Counted from the first letter of the stretch, positions 1 to 9,254 are shown. The stretch is DNA of 64,000 bases from Pseudomonas viridiflava (GCF_900589395.1 NZ_UUIS01000043.1:1-64000); one strand, 5' to 3'. Notes: generated by a model from the letters alone, not told the origin. Made by a program: numbers and translations.

Positions 1-89
1 AGCGCTACATAACGCGCTACAACACCGTCAGGCCTCACAGCTATAACCGCTACCGGTCACCTGTCCAGGCAGAGAAGCTGGCAGCTTGA
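1..89 (+). CDS. IS3-family transposase OrfB, C-terminal fragment
   Basis: An open frame entering from the left edge (codons from position 3) ends at a TGA at 87-89. Its last residues include RYNTVRPHSYNRY followed by SPVQAEKLAA. This is the typical tail of the DDE integrase domain (rve) in IS3-family OrfB proteins, where a VRPHSYN-type motif and SPV lie near the C-terminus. Only about 28 residues are visible, so neither integrity nor subgroup can be judged. The call is supported by the inverted-repeat end immediately downstream. Confidence 0.7.
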   Translation, partial: RYITRYNTVRPHSYNRYRSPVQAEKLAA

Positions 90-122
90 AAACCTTAACA
101 GGTGTCCATTATTACTTGACCA
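1..122 (+). mobile_element. Right end of an IS3-family insertion sequence (truncated by window edge)
   Basis: A transposase C-terminus is followed about 10 bp later by a terminal sequence ending GGTGTCCATTATTACTTGAC plus CA at position 122. Read inward this gives TGGTCAAGTAATAATGGACA, which has the TG...CA ends usual for IS3 elements. The left end and any target duplication lie outside the window. The element sits about 170 bp upstream of ssuA, so it may have changed expression or content of the ssu locus. Confidence 0.75.
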
Positions 123-179
123 GTTCAGCTTGTCGGCGATTGGCTTGCGCACGAATGGCTTGAACCACGTGTTTCCAGC

Positions 180-290
180 CGTTTTTGTTTCATATGCATT
201 TAAAGAATAAACAAATGAAAAAATAAGATTTATAGATATAAAAAAGCCCTGTTACTGTCTCTCCACTTTCATTTACCCAGCAACGGAGAG
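180..290 (+). promoter_or_regulatory. AT-rich upstream region of the ssu operon, putative CysB-type activation region
   Basis: Between the IS end and ssuA lies a strongly A+T-rich stretch (about 190-250) in an otherwise GC-rich sequence. It is followed by the Shine-Dalgarno-like AACGGAGAGC just before the ATG at 295. Sulfonate-uptake operons in Pseudomonas are generally induced under sulfate limitation by CysB-family LysR regulators that bind AT-rich sites. No exact site can be assigned by eye. Confidence 0.35.
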
Positions 291-294
291 CGCT

Positions 295-1260
295 ATGCGC
301 ACCACCCTTTTGCGTCGAAGCCTGGCCGCTCTTGTGGCGACTGCCCTGAGCCTTGGCGTCCTGACCCAGGCCCAGGCCGAAGACCTGCGCATCGGTTACC
401 AGAAGTACGGCACCCTGGTGCTGCTCAAGGCCAAGGGCTCGCTGGAGAAGCGCCTGGCCGAGCAGGGCGTCAAGGTGCAGTGGACCGAATTTCCGGGTGG
501 TCCGCAGTTGCTGGAAGGCCTGAACGTCGGCTCCATCGATTTTGGCGTGACTGGCGAGACCCCGCCGGTATTCGCCCAGGCCGCCGGTGCCGACCTGCTG
601 TACGTGGCCTACGAGCCGCCGGCACCGACCAGCGAAGCGATCCTGGTGCCCAAGGATTCGCCACTCACCTCGGTCAAGGACCTCAAGGGCAAGAAGGTCG
701 TGCTCAACAAGGGCTCCAACGTGCACTACCTGTTGGTGAAGGCCCTGGAAGATGCCGGCCTGAAATACAGCGACATCCAGACCGTATTCCTGCCGCCGGC
801 CGATGCCCGCGCTGCCTTCGAGCGCGGCAGCGTCGACGCCTGGGTGATCTGGGACCCGTACCAGGCCGCGGCCGAACAACAGCTCCAGGCCCGTACGCTG
901 CGCAACGGCACCGGCATCGTCGACAACCATCAGTTCTACCTGGCCACCAGGCCTTATGCACAGAAGAACCCCAAGGTCATCGAAGCACTGGTCGAGGAAG
1001 TGCGTGCAGTAGGGGAGTGGTCGCAGGCCAACCCTGATGAGGTCACCAAACAGGTCGCGCCGCTGCTGGGCCTGCCAGCCGACATCACCCTGACCTCGGT
1101 CAAGCGCCAGGGCTACGGCGCGCACTTCATCACCCCACAGGTGGTCGAGGCGCAACAGAAAATCGCCGACACTTTCCACCAGCTCAAGCTGATCCCCAAG
1201 CCGTTGAGCATCAAGGATGTGATCTGGACCCCACCCGCTGCCGTGGCCACCGCCCAGTGA
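295..1260 (+). CDS. ssuA: Aliphatic sulfonate ABC transporter, periplasmic substrate-binding protein SsuA
   Basis: Periplasmic receptor that delivers alkanesulfonates (or related sulfur compounds) to the SsuBC transporter. The 321-residue protein has a Sec signal peptide (residues 1-28, ending AQA before ED). The mature part starts with the family pattern LRIGYQK and continues with EFPGGPQLLEGLNVGSIDFG, PPADARAAFERG and SVDAWVIWDPY, all typical of SsuA/TauA-type proteins. It is followed 43 bp later by the permease gene, with no room for ssuD, which lies between ssuA and ssuC in P. putida KT2440. A paralogue with the same motifs lies at 59704-60651. Substrate specificity is not readable from sequence. 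Confidence 0.93.
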   Translation: MRTTLLRRSLAALVATALSLGVLTQAQAEDLRIGYQKYGTLVLLKAKGSLEKRLAEQGVKVQWTEFPGGPQLLEGLNVGSIDFGVTGETPPVFAQAAGADLLYVAYEPPAPTSEAILVPKDSPLTSVKDLKGKKVVLNKGSNVHYLLVKALEDAGLKYSDIQTVFLPPADARAAFERGSVDAWVIWDPYQAAAEQQLQARTLRNGTGIVDNHQFYLATRPYAQKNPKVIEALVEEVRAVGEWSQANPDEVTKQVAPLLGLPADITLTSVKRQGYGAHFITPQVVEAQQKIADTFHQLKLIPKPLSIKDVIWTPPAAVATAQ

Positions 1261-1303
1261 CCTGCCCACACCGGATCAACAGGCCGTTCGAGGAGACAAC
1301 TCC

Positions 1304-2101
1304 ATGAGCTCAAGCGCTTCACAACGTATCCTGCACAGGCTGGCGCCGTGGGCGCTGCCGGTGCTGCTGCTGGCAGTCTGGCAGCTCTCGGTCAGCGCCG
1401 GCTGGCTGTCCACCCGCATCCTGCCGGCGCCCAGCGCCGTGATCGAAGCCGGCGTCAATCTGGTCAGCAGCGGTGAGATCTGGACTCACCTGGCTATCAG
1501 CGGCTGGCGCGCCGGGGTCGGCTTTGCCATCGGCGGCGGCATCGGCCTGGCGCTGGGCTTCATCACCGGCCTGACCCGCTGGGGCGAACGCCTGCTGGAC
1601 AGCTCGGTGCAGATGATCCGCAACGTGCCGCACCTGGCGCTGATCCCGCTGGTGATCCTATGGTTCGGCATCGACGAGACCGCCAAGGTGTTCCTGGTGG
1701 CGCTGGGCACGCTGTTCCCGATCTACCTCAACACCTACCACGGCATTCGCAACATCGATCCTGCGCTGGTCGAGATGTCGCGCAGTTACGGCCTGTCCGG
1801 CTTCGGCCTGTTCCGCCATGTGATCCTGCCCGGCGCCATGCCGTCGATCCTGGTCGGGGTGCGCTTCGCCCTGGGCTTCATGTGGCTGACCCTGATCGTG
1901 GCCGAAACCATCTCGGCCAGCTCCGGCATTGGCTACCTGGCCATGAATGCCCGGGAATTCCTGCAAACCGATGTAGTAGTACTGGCCATCGTGTTGTACG
2001 CCGTGCTCGGCAAACTGGCCGATGTGGCCGCCCGGGGTCTGGAGCGTGTGTGCCTGCGCTGGCACCCGGCTTACCAGGTGCATAAAGGCGGTGCCGCATG
2101 A
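1304..2101 (+). CDS. ssuC: Sulfonate ABC transporter permease SsuC
   Basis: Inner-membrane permease of 265 residues with about six hydrophobic segments. In its second half is the BPD permease cytoplasmic loop ([20 protein letters not shown] followed by GA), the EAA-type contact for the ATPase. It is preceded by the Shine-Dalgarno GAGGAGA and overlaps ssuB by 4 bp (ATGA at 2098), so the two are translationally coupled. Length and motifs match SsuC of the taurine/sulfonate/nitrate transporter class. It forms the membrane channel for the substrate bound by SsuA and possibly also for the orphan SsuA-like protein at 59704. Confidence 0.93.
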   Translation: MSSSASQRILHRLAPWALPVLLLAVWQLSVSAGWLSTRILPAPSAVIEAGVNLVSSGEIWTHLAISGWRAGVGFAIGGGIGLALGFITGLTRWGERLLDSSVQMIRNVPHLALIPLVILWFGIDETAKVFLVALGTLFPIYLNTYHGIRNIDPALVEMSRSYGLSGFGLFRHVILPGAMPSILVGVRFALGFMWLTLIVAETISASSGIGYLAMNAREFLQTDVVVLAIVLYAVLGKLADVAARGLERVCLRWHPAYQVHKGGAA

Positions 2102-2913
2102 GCAGTCTGAAACAGCCACAACCGGCCCACCTGTTGCGCGGCATTCCGCTGTCGGCGCACCGAATCAAAAAGGCCTTTGGCGAGCGCGAAGTGCTCAAGG
2201 ACATCGACCTGCACATCCCGGCCGGCCAGTTCGTCGCCGTGGTGGGCCGCAGCGGTTGCGGCAAGAGCACCTTGCTGCGCCTGCTGGCCGGGCTCGACAA
2301 GCCCACCGCCGGTGACCTGCGCGCCGGCTCCGGGCACTTGTCCGAAGCGCGTGACGACACCCGCCTGATGTTCCAGGAAGCACGCCTGCTGCCCTGGAAG
2401 AAGATCATCGACAACGTCGGCCTCGGCCTGTCTGGCAACTGGCGCCCGCAAGCGCTTGAAGCCCTGGAAGCGGTCGGCCTGGCCGAGCGCGCCAATGAAT
2501 GGCCGGCGGCCTTGTCCGGCGGCCAGAAGCAGCGCGTGGCCCTGGCCCGCGCCCTGATTCACAAACCGCGCCTGCTGCTGCTCGACGAGCCGCTGGGCGC
2601 GCTGGACGCCCTGACGCGCATCGAGATGCAGCAACTGATCGAAAGCCTGTGGCGCAAGCATGGCTTCACCGTGCTGCTGGTCACCCATGATGTCAGCGAG
2701 GCGGTGGCCGTGGCTGACCGGGTGATCCTGATCGAAGAGGGCCGCATCGGCCTGGACCTGCTGGTCGACCTGCCGCGCCCACGGGCTCGCGGTTCGCACC
2801 GCCTGGCGGCGCTGGAAACCGAAGTCCTCAACCGGGTGCTGGCCCTGCCAGGCTCGCCCCCGGAACCCGAACCCGTTTCACCCCTGCCTACGCAACTGCG
2901 TTGGGCCAACTAA
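2098..2913 (+). CDS. ssuB: Sulfonate ABC transporter ATP-binding protein SsuB
   Basis: ABC ATPase of 271 residues that powers SsuC. Walker A is GRSGCGKST (about 50-58), the signature is [15 protein letters not shown] (from about 139) and Walker B is [12 protein letters not shown] (about 159-170). The H-loop TLLVTHD-like motif appears as [17 protein letters not shown]. The start overlaps the end of ssuC by an ATGA junction. The C-terminal tail is Pro-rich (about 250-265), as is common in pseudomonad SsuB. The gene is followed 19 bp later by ssuF. Confidence 0.94.
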   Translation: MSSLKQPQPAHLLRGIPLSAHRIKKAFGEREVLKDIDLHIPAGQFVAVVGRSGCGKSTLLRLLAGLDKPTAGDLRAGSGHLSEARDDTRLMFQEARLLPWKKIIDNVGLGLSGNWRPQALEALEAVGLAERANEWPAALSGGQKQRVALARALIHKPRLLLLDEPLGALDALTRIEMQQLIESLWRKHGFTVLLVTHDVSEAVAVADRVILIEEGRIGLDLLVDLPRPRARGSHRLAALETEVLNRVLALPGSPPEPEPVSPLPTQLRWAN

Positions 2914-2932
2914 TCGCACTGGAGAAAGACCC

Positions 2933-3148
2933 ATGACTATCAAGGCCATCAACGTTCGCAACCAGTTCAAAGGCACCATCAAGGAAATCGTCCTGGGCGA
3001 CGTGCTGTCGGAAATCGACGTGCAGACCGCCTCAGGCATCGTCACCTCGGTCATCACCACCCGCTCGGTCAAGGAGCTGGAGCTGGGCGTGGGCAGCGAA
3101 GTGATCGCCTTCGTGAAGTCCACCGAGGTTTCCATCGCCAAGCTGTAA
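2933..3148 (+). CDS. ssuF: SsuF, molybdopterin-binding (TOBE/Mop-type) small protein
   Basis: Small protein of 71 residues, MTIKAINVRNQFKGTIKEIV onward. It has the fold pattern of a single Mop/TOBE domain: N-(Q)FKGTIKEI-x-GDVLSEIDV and ...GSEVIAFVKSTEVSIAKL. Such proteins bind oxyanions (molybdate) or molybdopterin. In Pseudomonas putida, ssuF closes the ssu operon and is needed for growth on sulfonates, although its exact role is unsettled. A Shine-Dalgarno GGAGAAAG precedes the ATG. A clear intrinsic terminator follows at 3166, which marks the end of the operon. Confidence 0.9.
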   Translation: MTIKAINVRNQFKGTIKEIVLGDVLSEIDVQTASGIVTSVITTRSVKELELGVGSEVIAFVKSTEVSIAKL

Positions 3149-3165
3149 TTGCGCGCACTACCCGA

Positions 3166-3197
3166 CCCCGGACGGTGCAAGCCCTCCGGGGGTTTTT
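3166..3197 (+). terminator. Intrinsic terminator of the ssu operon
   Basis: CCCCGGA at 3166-3172 pairs with TCCGGGG at 3185-3191, with a 12-nt loop and then a run of T (3193-3197). It lies 18 bp past the ssuF stop codon. Confidence 0.9.
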
Positions 3198-3349
3198 CGT
3201 TGTGTTGCGACCACGCAGCCGGCAACGAACCGCTACCAGGCCCGTCCCCGATCCCTGTGGAAGTCTGCCTTGCAGGCGATAAGGCCAGTACCGTCAATGC
3301 ACCTTGAACGCTTTTGACAGAGCGTCCAGGCACCGCCTCCTGCCAACCC

Positions 3350-3982
3350 TCAGAGACTGCGCAGGGGAAGATAAGTCGGCAGATAGAGCCCCAGATACGC
3401 ATCCACCACCCGCATCCCTTCTTCGGCCATGCGCGGTGTGATTTCCCCCTGCAGGTGCACCGAGCGCGCATACACCCGGTCACCCAGCTCCATCGCCAGG
3501 GCAAAGACGTCCACGTCCTGGGGTAACTGGGGCAGGTGAAAGTGCCGGTCGAATACAGCCTGCATCAACTGACCCAGTTCCATGTCGTGCTGGCGGTCGG
3601 CCTGGTTGACCTCGGCCAGGCCGTGCTGGGCCAGGATCAATTGGCGGGCGGCGGCGTCGTGGTTGTAGATGTCGAGCATGCGCTGTTCCAGCACACGCGA
3701 AAGATCACGCCAGCTGTGCAGGCTGTCGTGGTCCACGGGGGCCTGCAACGTGGCACGAAAGGCCGCATGCACATCGCAGGTCAACGCTTCGAGCAGGGCC
3801 GGGACGTTGGCGAAGAAGTGATACACCGACGACGGCGGAATCTGCGCACGCTCGGCGACGCTGTAGATCGACAGACTGTCCACGCCCTCGGTCACCAGCA
3901 GCGCACGGGCGGCATCGAGAATCGAGTCGATGCGTGCCTGGCTGGCGGCACGGGGTTTGCGCGGTGTGGCGAGGCGAGTCAT
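3350..3982 (-). CDS. TetR/AcrR-family transcriptional regulator
   Basis: DNA-binding repressor of 210 residues from the ATG at 3982 (MTRLATPRKPRAASQARIDS). A longer open frame to 4174 exists but its extra N-terminus is low-complexity and lacks the fold. The TetR_N helix-turn-helix spans about residues 15-65, with SIYSVAERAQIPPSSVYHFF as the recognition region. The rest is a divergent helical ligand domain. It is convergent with the ssu operon and in the same direction as spuI, but about 320 bp separates it from spuI and a terminator lies between. Targets and ligand are unknown. Confidence 0.85.
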   Translation of the reverse strand: MTRLATPRKPRAASQARIDSILDAARALLVTEGVDSLSIYSVAERAQIPPSSVYHFFANVPALLEALTCDVHAAFRATLQAPVDHDSLHSWRDLSRVLEQRMLDIYNHDAAARQLILAQHGLAEVNQADRQHDMELGQLMQAVFDRHFHLPQLPQDVDVFALAMELGDRVYARSVHLQGEITPRMAEEGMRVVDAYLGLYLPTYLPLRSL

Positions 3983-4150
3983 GGTGCGGGGCTCTCGGGA
4001 CGGGCAGGGTGCGATTGTACAGCGCAGTCCGGGTCGAGTGGGTCTGATGCAGGCACCCGCCTGGCCTGTGCTGCGCCTGGACGAGACGGGCGAGCGCTCG
4101 CAGTCGTCATAAAATGTCCGGCGTCTCGTTTTTGTGAGCGTGTCGCGCTT

Positions 4151-4178
4151 GATCGCCGCCAAGCCGCCTCCCACAGGT
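4151..4178. repeat. Solitary REP-like sequence
   Basis: GATCGCCGCCAAGCCGCCTC followed by CCACAGG is the reverse form of the Pseudomonas REP pattern CCTGTGGGAGGCGGCTTGGC. It lies in the 320-bp gap between the TetR gene and spuI. A more degenerate copy may exist near 3258-3290. The rest of the gap shows only the TetR promoter side and the terminator at 4251. Confidence 0.55.
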
Positions 4179-4250
4179 CACGGTCTGTCGCGAAGACGAG
4201 CTGACAAGCTTGGGTCATGCAGCCTTGGCACGCGTGTGGGGCACACCACG

Positions 4251-4288
4251 AAAAACGCCGCAGCGTCTCACGACCTGCGGCGTTTTTT
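4251..4288. terminator. Bidirectional intrinsic terminator downstream of spuI
   Basis: AAAAACGCCGCAG (4251-4263) and CTGCGGCGTTTTTT (4275-4288) form a near-perfect hairpin with A and T runs on both sides. It lies 15 bp past the spuI stop on the minus strand and could also stop plus-strand transcripts. Confidence 0.9.
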
Positions 4289-4302
4289 ATCGGCTCGGCA
4301 CG

Positions 4303-5679
4303 TTAGACCGTATGCAAGTACCAGTTGTACTCAAGGTCCGAGATCGAGTGCTCGAATTCCTCCAGTTCACTTTCCTTGCACGCCACAAAGATATCGATGT
4401 ACTTCGGATCGATATACTTGGCCATCACTTCGCTGTCATCGAGCGTGCGCAGCGCGTCGCGCAGGTTGTTCGGCAGGCTCTGTTCGAACTGCTCGTACGA
4501 ATTGCCTTCTACCGGGGCCACCGGCTCGATCTTGTTGGTCAGGCCATGGTGCACGCCGGCCAGGACCGAGGCCATGACCAGGTACGGGTTGGCGTCGGCG
4601 CCGGCCACGCGGTGCTCGATGCGCACCGAGTCGGCGGTGCCGGTCGGGACGCGCACGGCCACGGTGCGGTTGTCCAGGCCCCAGGTCGGCGAGTTGGGCA
4701 CGTAGAACTGGGCGCCGAAGCGGCGGTACGAGTTGACGTTCGGGCACAGGAACGCCATCTGTGCCGGCAGGGTCTCGAGCACACCGCCGACCGCGTGACG
4801 CAATGCGGCGTTCTGCTCGGGATCCTCACTGGTGAAGATGTTCTTGCCATCGCGATCCAGGATCGAGATGTGAACATGCAACCCGTTGCCAGCCTGGCCG
4901 GGGTAGGGCTTGGCCATGAAGGTGGTGTCCATCTCATGGTCGTAGGCGATGTTCTTGATCAGGCGCTTGAGCAGTACGGCGTAGTCGCAGGCCTTGAGCG
5001 GGTCGGCAACGTGATGCAGGTTGACTTCAAATTGCGCAGGGGCACTTTCCTTGACGATGGCGTCGGCCGGAATGCCTTGTTCCTTGGCGCCTTCGAGAAT
5101 GTCCTGCAGGCAGTCGACGTATTCGTCCAGGTCGTCGATCAGGTAGACCTGGGTCGAGTGCGGACGCTTGCCCGAGATCGGCGAGCGTGGCGGCTGCGGA
5201 CGGCCGTTCACGTTTTCCTGGTCGATCAGGTAGAACTCGAGCTCGAAGGCGGCGCAGATGGTCAGGCCCATTTCGTCAAAACGGCTGACGACCTGGCGCA
5301 ACACTTCACGTGGGTCGGCGAAGAACGGCTCGCCTTCGAGTTCGTGCATGGTCATCAGCAGCTGCGCAGTAGGGCGCTTCTGCCAGGGCTCATTGCACAG
5401 GGTGTTGGGGATGGGATAGCAGATGCGGTCGGCGTCGCCGATGTCCAGGCCAAGGCCGGTACTTTCGACGGTCGAACCATTGATATCCAGGGCAAACAAG
5501 GAAGCCGGGAGGTTGATGCCTTTTTCGTAAACCTTATGCAGGCTGGTGCGTTCGATTCGCTTGCCACGCACCACGCCATTCATATCTGCAATCAGAAGGT
5601 CGACGTAGAGAACCTCAGGATGTTCCTTAAGGAACGCGTTCGCTTCGTTGAGCTGAACGGCACGCGGGGGTACCGACAT
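4303..5679 (-). CDS. spuI: Gamma-glutamylpolyamine synthetase of the glutamine synthetase family (SpuI/PuuA-type)
   Basis: 458-residue member of the type I glutamine synthetase superfamily. It most likely ligates glutamate to putrescine or another amine with ATP, the first step of gamma-glutamylated polyamine breakdown. The N-terminal beta-grasp domain includes VDLLIADMNGVVRGKR. The catalytic domain shows the metal-site segment FELEFYLIDQE and NGLHVHISILD, and the arginine segment EHRVAGADANPYLV. Start chosen at the ATG with AAAGGTG 8 nt upstream. It is transcribed divergently from spuB, like spuI in P. aeruginosa. It lacks the adenylylation-site context of GlnA and is near 460 residues, as expected for PuuA-type enzymes. 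Confidence 0.88.
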   Translation of the reverse strand: MSVPPRAVQLNEANAFLKEHPEVLYVDLLIADMNGVVRGKRIERTSLHKVYEKGINLPASLFALDINGSTVESTGLGLDIGDADRICYPIPNTLCNEPWQKRPTAQLLMTMHELEGEPFFADPREVLRQVVSRFDEMGLTICAAFELEFYLIDQENVNGRPQPPRSPISGKRPHSTQVYLIDDLDEYVDCLQDILEGAKEQGIPADAIVKESAPAQFEVNLHHVADPLKACDYAVLLKRLIKNIAYDHEMDTTFMAKPYPGQAGNGLHVHISILDRDGKNIFTSEDPEQNAALRHAVGGVLETLPAQMAFLCPNVNSYRRFGAQFYVPNSPTWGLDNRTVAVRVPTGTADSVRIEHRVAGADANPYLVMASVLAGVHHGLTNKIEPVAPVEGNSYEQFEQSLPNNLRDALRTLDDSEVMAKYIDPKYIDIFVACKESELEEFEHSISDLEYNWYLHTV

Positions 5680-6280
5680 GATGCAACACCTTTGTTGTTA
5701 AAAATATCAATCATCGCGCTTTGCGGGGATCAGTCAATCCGAAAGCCATGATGAAGTCAATAGAGCCATTTTTTGCCCTGAAATGGCCCCTCTGTGCCGA
5801 ACGTGCTGCTTAACGGCGCATCTGCGAGCCGTCAGTGTGACGGATTTCGCACGATGAAAGAGGGCCGTGTTCAAGACTTTCTGCAAAGTTGTGAAATAAA
5901 TTGAACAGCGCTAAGCTCCGGTCCAACCCATGACAGCTAAAACAAAAGGGGAGCTGGATGTCATCGATCGACAGCGACGAGCGCTGCACACCGACGGCTT
6001 TTGACGGCGCTTTGATACCTGCGTCTCTCGCACCCTATCACTATAGTGGCGCGTCCAGCACCTTGCCTTTGGCCCGGCCTGCTTTCAACCACCTGCGCCC
6101 GCCCCTGCTTTTCGCCTGCCGCGAGACGTTTATTTACCCTGCATTCATCAAAACAGCACCTGCCAGGCGCATTCTGCGCGGCTGGGTGTTGCGATCTTCA
6201 TGCGCGCCTTGCACTGTGACAGCTCCCTGTCGCAAAAAAATGCCTGATCGCCATCAGGACACAGCAAACCTGAGGTATTT
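5680..6280. promoter_or_regulatory. 600-bp divergent intergenic region between spuI and spuB
   Basis: This gap must hold promoters for both spuI (minus) and the spuB operon (plus). The sequence is more A+T-rich near 5690-5720 and 5885-5945. A 108-codon open frame at 5958-6284 has no recognisable fold and overlaps the spuB start, so it is not called. P. aeruginosa has spuA (a glutamine amidotransferase-class hydrolase) here, but about 600 bp is too short for it and no remnant was seen. Confidence 0.4.
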
Positions 6281-7639
6281 ATGAGTAGCAACCTCGACCA
6301 GCTCACCGATTGGTTGAAAGAACACAAGATCACCGAAGTCGAATGCATGATGTCCGACCTGACCGGTATCACGCGCGGCAAGATCTCCCCCACCAACAAG
6401 TTCATCGCCGAAAAAGGCATGCGCCTGCCCGAGAGCGTGTTGCTGCAAACCGTGACCGGGGACTACGTCGAAGACGAGATCTACTACGAGTTGCTGGACC
6501 CGGCCGACATCGACATGATCTGCCGCCCGGACGCCAACGCCGTGTACCTGGTGCCGTGGGCCATCGAGCCGACCGCGCAGGTGATCCACGACACCTACGA
6601 CAAGCAGGGCAACCCCATCGAGCTGTCGCCGCGCAACGTGCTCAAGAAGGTGCTCAAGCTGTATGCCGACCAGGGCTGGCAGCCGATCGTGGCGCCGGAA
6701 ATGGAGTTTTACCTGACCAAGCGCAGCGACGACCCCGACTACCCGCTGCAGCCGCCGGTCGGCCGCTCGGGGCGCCCGGAAACCGGTCGCCAGTCGTTTT
6801 CCATCGAGGCGGCCAACGAGTTCGACCCGCTGTTCGAAGACGTCTACGACTGGTGTGAACTGCAGAACCTGGACCTGGACACGCTGATTCACGAAGACGG
6901 CACGGCGCAGATGGAAATCAACTTCCGTCACGGCGATGCCTTGTCGCTGGCCGACCAGATCGTGGTGTTCAAGCGCACCATGCGCGAGGCGGCGCTCAAG
7001 CACAACGTGGCGGCGACCTTCATGGCCAAGCCCATGACCGGTGAGCCCGGCAGCGCCATGCATTTGCACCAGAGCATCGTCGACATCAACACCGGCAAGA
7101 ACATCTTCTCCAATGAAGACGGGACCATGAGCCTGCTGTTCCTGCAGCATGTCGGTGGCTTGCAGAAGTTCATTCCCGAACTGCTGCCGCTGTTCGCGCC
7201 CAACGTCAACTCGTTCCGCCGCTTCCTGCCGGACACTTCGGCCCCGGTCAACGTCGAGTGGGGCGAAGAAAACCGCACCGTCGGCCTGCGCGTGCCGGAT
7301 GCCGGTCCGCAGAACCGCCGCGTCGAAAACCGCCTGCCGGGCGCCGATGCCAACCCGTACCTGGCCATCGCCGCCAGCCTGCTGTGCGGCTTCATCGGCA
7401 TGGTCGAAGGCATCAACCCGAGTGCACCGGTCCAGGGTCGCGCCTACGAGCGCCGCAACCTGCGCCTGCCGCTGACCATCGAGGATGCACTGGAGCGCCT
7501 GGAAAACAGTAAGACCATCGAGAAATACCTGGGCAAGAAGTTCATCGTCGGCTACGTCGCGGTCAAGCGCGCTGAGCACGAGAATTTCAAGCGCGTGATC
7601 AGTTCGTGGGAGCGCGAGTTCCTGCTGTTCTCGGTCTGA
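6281..7639 (+). CDS. spuB: Gamma-glutamylpolyamine synthetase of the glutamine synthetase family (SpuB-type)
   Basis: 452-residue glutamine-synthetase-fold ligase, paralogous to SpuI (both carry the MNGV/LTGITRGK-type N-terminal segment and ENRLPGADANPYLAI). Expected to gamma-glutamylate polyamines such as putrescine, cadaverine or spermidine. Other visible motifs are APEMEFYLTKR and GSAMHLHQSIVD (metal and ammonia-site region), and NVNSFRRFLPDTSAP. It begins the spu operon (spuB-spuC-spuDEFGH). A 112-bp inverted-repeat element separates it from spuC, which may weaken readthrough or stabilise the upstream message. Which amine each paralogue prefers cannot be told from sequence. Confidence 0.88.
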   Translation: MSSNLDQLTDWLKEHKITEVECMMSDLTGITRGKISPTNKFIAEKGMRLPESVLLQTVTGDYVEDEIYYELLDPADIDMICRPDANAVYLVPWAIEPTAQVIHDTYDKQGNPIELSPRNVLKKVLKLYADQGWQPIVAPEMEFYLTKRSDDPDYPLQPPVGRSGRPETGRQSFSIEAANEFDPLFEDVYDWCELQNLDLDTLIHEDGTAQMEINFRHGDALSLADQIVVFKRTMREAALKHNVAATFMAKPMTGEPGSAMHLHQSIVDINTGKNIFSNEDGTMSLLFLQHVGGLQKFIPELLPLFAPNVNSFRRFLPDTSAPVNVEWGEENRTVGLRVPDAGPQNRRVENRLPGADANPYLAIAASLLCGFIGMVEGINPSAPVQGRAYERRNLRLPLTIEDALERLENSKTIEKYLGKKFIVGYVAVKRAEHENFKRVISSWEREFLLFSV

Positions 7640-7654
7640 CGCTGCACCGGGCCT

Positions 7655-7766
7655 TGTAGGAGCGCGCTCTGCCCGCGACCGAGTGCGTAGCGCTCGCAAA
7701 ATTGAGGAAACGCTGAAAATTTACGACTGCTAACGCAGCCGGTCGCGGGCAGAGCGCGCTCCTACA
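7655..7766. repeat. Composite inverted-repeat element A (spuB-spuC gap)
   Basis: Two perfect 27-bp inverted arms (7655-7681 and 7740-7766, outer ends TGTAGGAGCGCGC and its complement) enclose a 58-bp core. The core contains GTGCGTAGCGCTCGCAAAAT on the left and TTTACGACTGCTAACGCA on the right. It is the shortest clear copy of a family repeated through this window. Confidence 0.9.
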
Positions 7767-7815
7767 GCGCATCAATCCCGAATATGTATAAACAACCCGG
7801 CAATGGAGTGTCTTC

Positions 7816-9180
7816 ATGACCGCCAAGAACCCGCAAACCCTTCACTGGCAGGGGCTGAGCGACCAGCACCACCTGGCACCCTTCAGTGATTACAAGCAAC
7901 TGAAGGAAAAAGGCCCACGCATCATCACCCGCGCCGACGGTGTGTACCTGTGGGACAGCGAAGGCAAGCAGATTCTCGACGGCATGGCCGGGCTGTGGTG
8001 CGTGGCCGTCGGCTACGGCCGCGAAGAACTGGTCGAGGCGGCCAGCCGGCAGATGCGCGAGCTGCCGTACTACAACCTGTTCTTCCAGACCGCCCACCCG
8101 CCGGCACTGGAACTGGCCCAGGCCATCGGCCAGATCGCCCCTGAAGGCATGCATCACGTGTTCTTCACCGGCTCCGGCTCCGAGGGCAACGACACCATGC
8201 TGCGCATGGTGCGCCATTATTGGGCAATCAAGGGGCAACCGAACAAGAAGACCATCATCAGCCGCATCAACGGTTACCACGGCTCCACCGTGGCCGGCGC
8301 CAGCCTGGGCGGCATGACCTACATGCACGAGCAGGGCGACCTGCCGATCGCGGGCGTGGCGCACATTGCCCAGCCGTACTGGTTCGGCGAGGGCGGTGAC
8401 ATGACTCCCGATGAATTCGGGATCTGGGCCGCCGACCAGCTGGAAGCCAAGATCCAGGAACTGGGCGTCGAAAATGTCGGTGCGTTCATTGCCGAGCCGA
8501 TCCAGGGCGCCGGCGGGGTGATCGTGCCACCCGACACTTACTGGCCGCGCATCAAGGAAATCCTCGCCCGCCACGACATCCTGTTCGTGGCCGACGAAGT
8601 GATCTGTGGCTTCGGCCGTACCGGGGAATGGTTCGGCAGCGACTACTACGGCTTGAAGCCGGACATGATGACCATCGCCAAGGGGCTGACCTCGGGCTAT
8701 GTGCCCATGGGCGGGCTGGTGGTGCGTGACGAAGTGGTCGCCGTGCTCAACGAAGGTGGCGATTTCAACCACGGTTTCACCTATTCCGGGCACCCGGTGG
8801 CGGCTGCCGTGGGGCTGGAGAACATCCGTATCCTGCGCGAAGAAGGCATCGTCGAACGGGTCCGTACACAAACGGCACCGTATTTGCAGCAACGCCTGCG
8901 GGAACTGAGTGATCACCCGCTGGTGGGCGAGGTCCGCGGGGTCGGCCTGCTGGGCGCCATCGAACTGGTGCGCGACAAGGCCACCCGCGAGCGCTACACC
9001 GGCCAGTCGGCCGGCATGGTCTGCCGAACGTTCTGCTTCGACAATGGCCTGATCATGCGGGCCGTGGGTGACACCATGATCATTGCGCCGCCTTTGGTGA
9101 TCAGTCTGGCGCAGATCGACGAGTTGATCGACAAGGCCCGCAAGTGCCTGGACCTGACGCTCGAGACGTTGAATCACTGA
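7816..9180 (+). CDS. spuC: Polyamine:pyruvate aminotransferase SpuC
   Basis: Class III PLP-dependent aminotransferase of 454 residues that transfers the amino group of putrescine (and related amines) to pyruvate, giving an aminoaldehyde and alanine. Motifs include [17 protein letters not shown] near the cofactor phosphate site, [35 protein letters not shown] and the PLP-lysine region [18 protein letters not shown]. Start ATG at 7816 follows AATGGAGTG. It sits between spuB and the uptake genes spuDEFGH, so the cell can route polyamines either by glutamylation or by direct transamination. Confidence 0.93.
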   Translation: MTAKNPQTLHWQGLSDQHHLAPFSDYKQLKEKGPRIITRADGVYLWDSEGKQILDGMAGLWCVAVGYGREELVEAASRQMRELPYYNLFFQTAHPPALELAQAIGQIAPEGMHHVFFTGSGSEGNDTMLRMVRHYWAIKGQPNKKTIISRINGYHGSTVAGASLGGMTYMHEQGDLPIAGVAHIAQPYWFGEGGDMTPDEFGIWAADQLEAKIQELGVENVGAFIAEPIQGAGGVIVPPDTYWPRIKEILARHDILFVADEVICGFGRTGEWFGSDYYGLKPDMMTIAKGLTSGYVPMGGLVVRDEVVAVLNEGGDFNHGFTYSGHPVAAAVGLENIRILREEGIVERVRTQTAPYLQQRLRELSDHPLVGEVRGVGLLGAIELVRDKATRERYTGQSAGMVCRTFCFDNGLIMRAVGDTMIIAPPLVISLAQIDELIDKARKCLDLTLETLNH

Positions 9181-9254
9181 GCCGGCTTGAAAGCCGTGCC
9201 AGTAAATTGCCAGACTACCGACGCTGCCACTAACGACAATTCTGGAGCTGTAGC

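Noticed and set aside
4090..4118. GCGAGCGCTCGCAGTCGTCA-type sequence in the TetR upstream region
   Set aside because: It contains short pieces of both core ends of the composite repeat family, but the arms are absent and the match is too short to call a remnant.
190..5751. Long antisense open frames (for example 190-1269 minus, 4210-5751 plus)
   Set aside because: They lie exactly opposite strongly supported genes (ssuA, spuI), have no ribosome sites or recognisable folds, and are the expected by-product of high third-position GC.
6065..6085. Possible sigma-54 promoter before spuB
   Set aside because: The GG and GC elements are one base closer than the required spacing.
5958..6284. 108-codon frame upstream of spuB
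   Set aside because: It begins after a plausible GGGGAGCTGG but shows no family signal, has irregular composition and overlaps the spuB start; the gap is better explained as divergent promoters.
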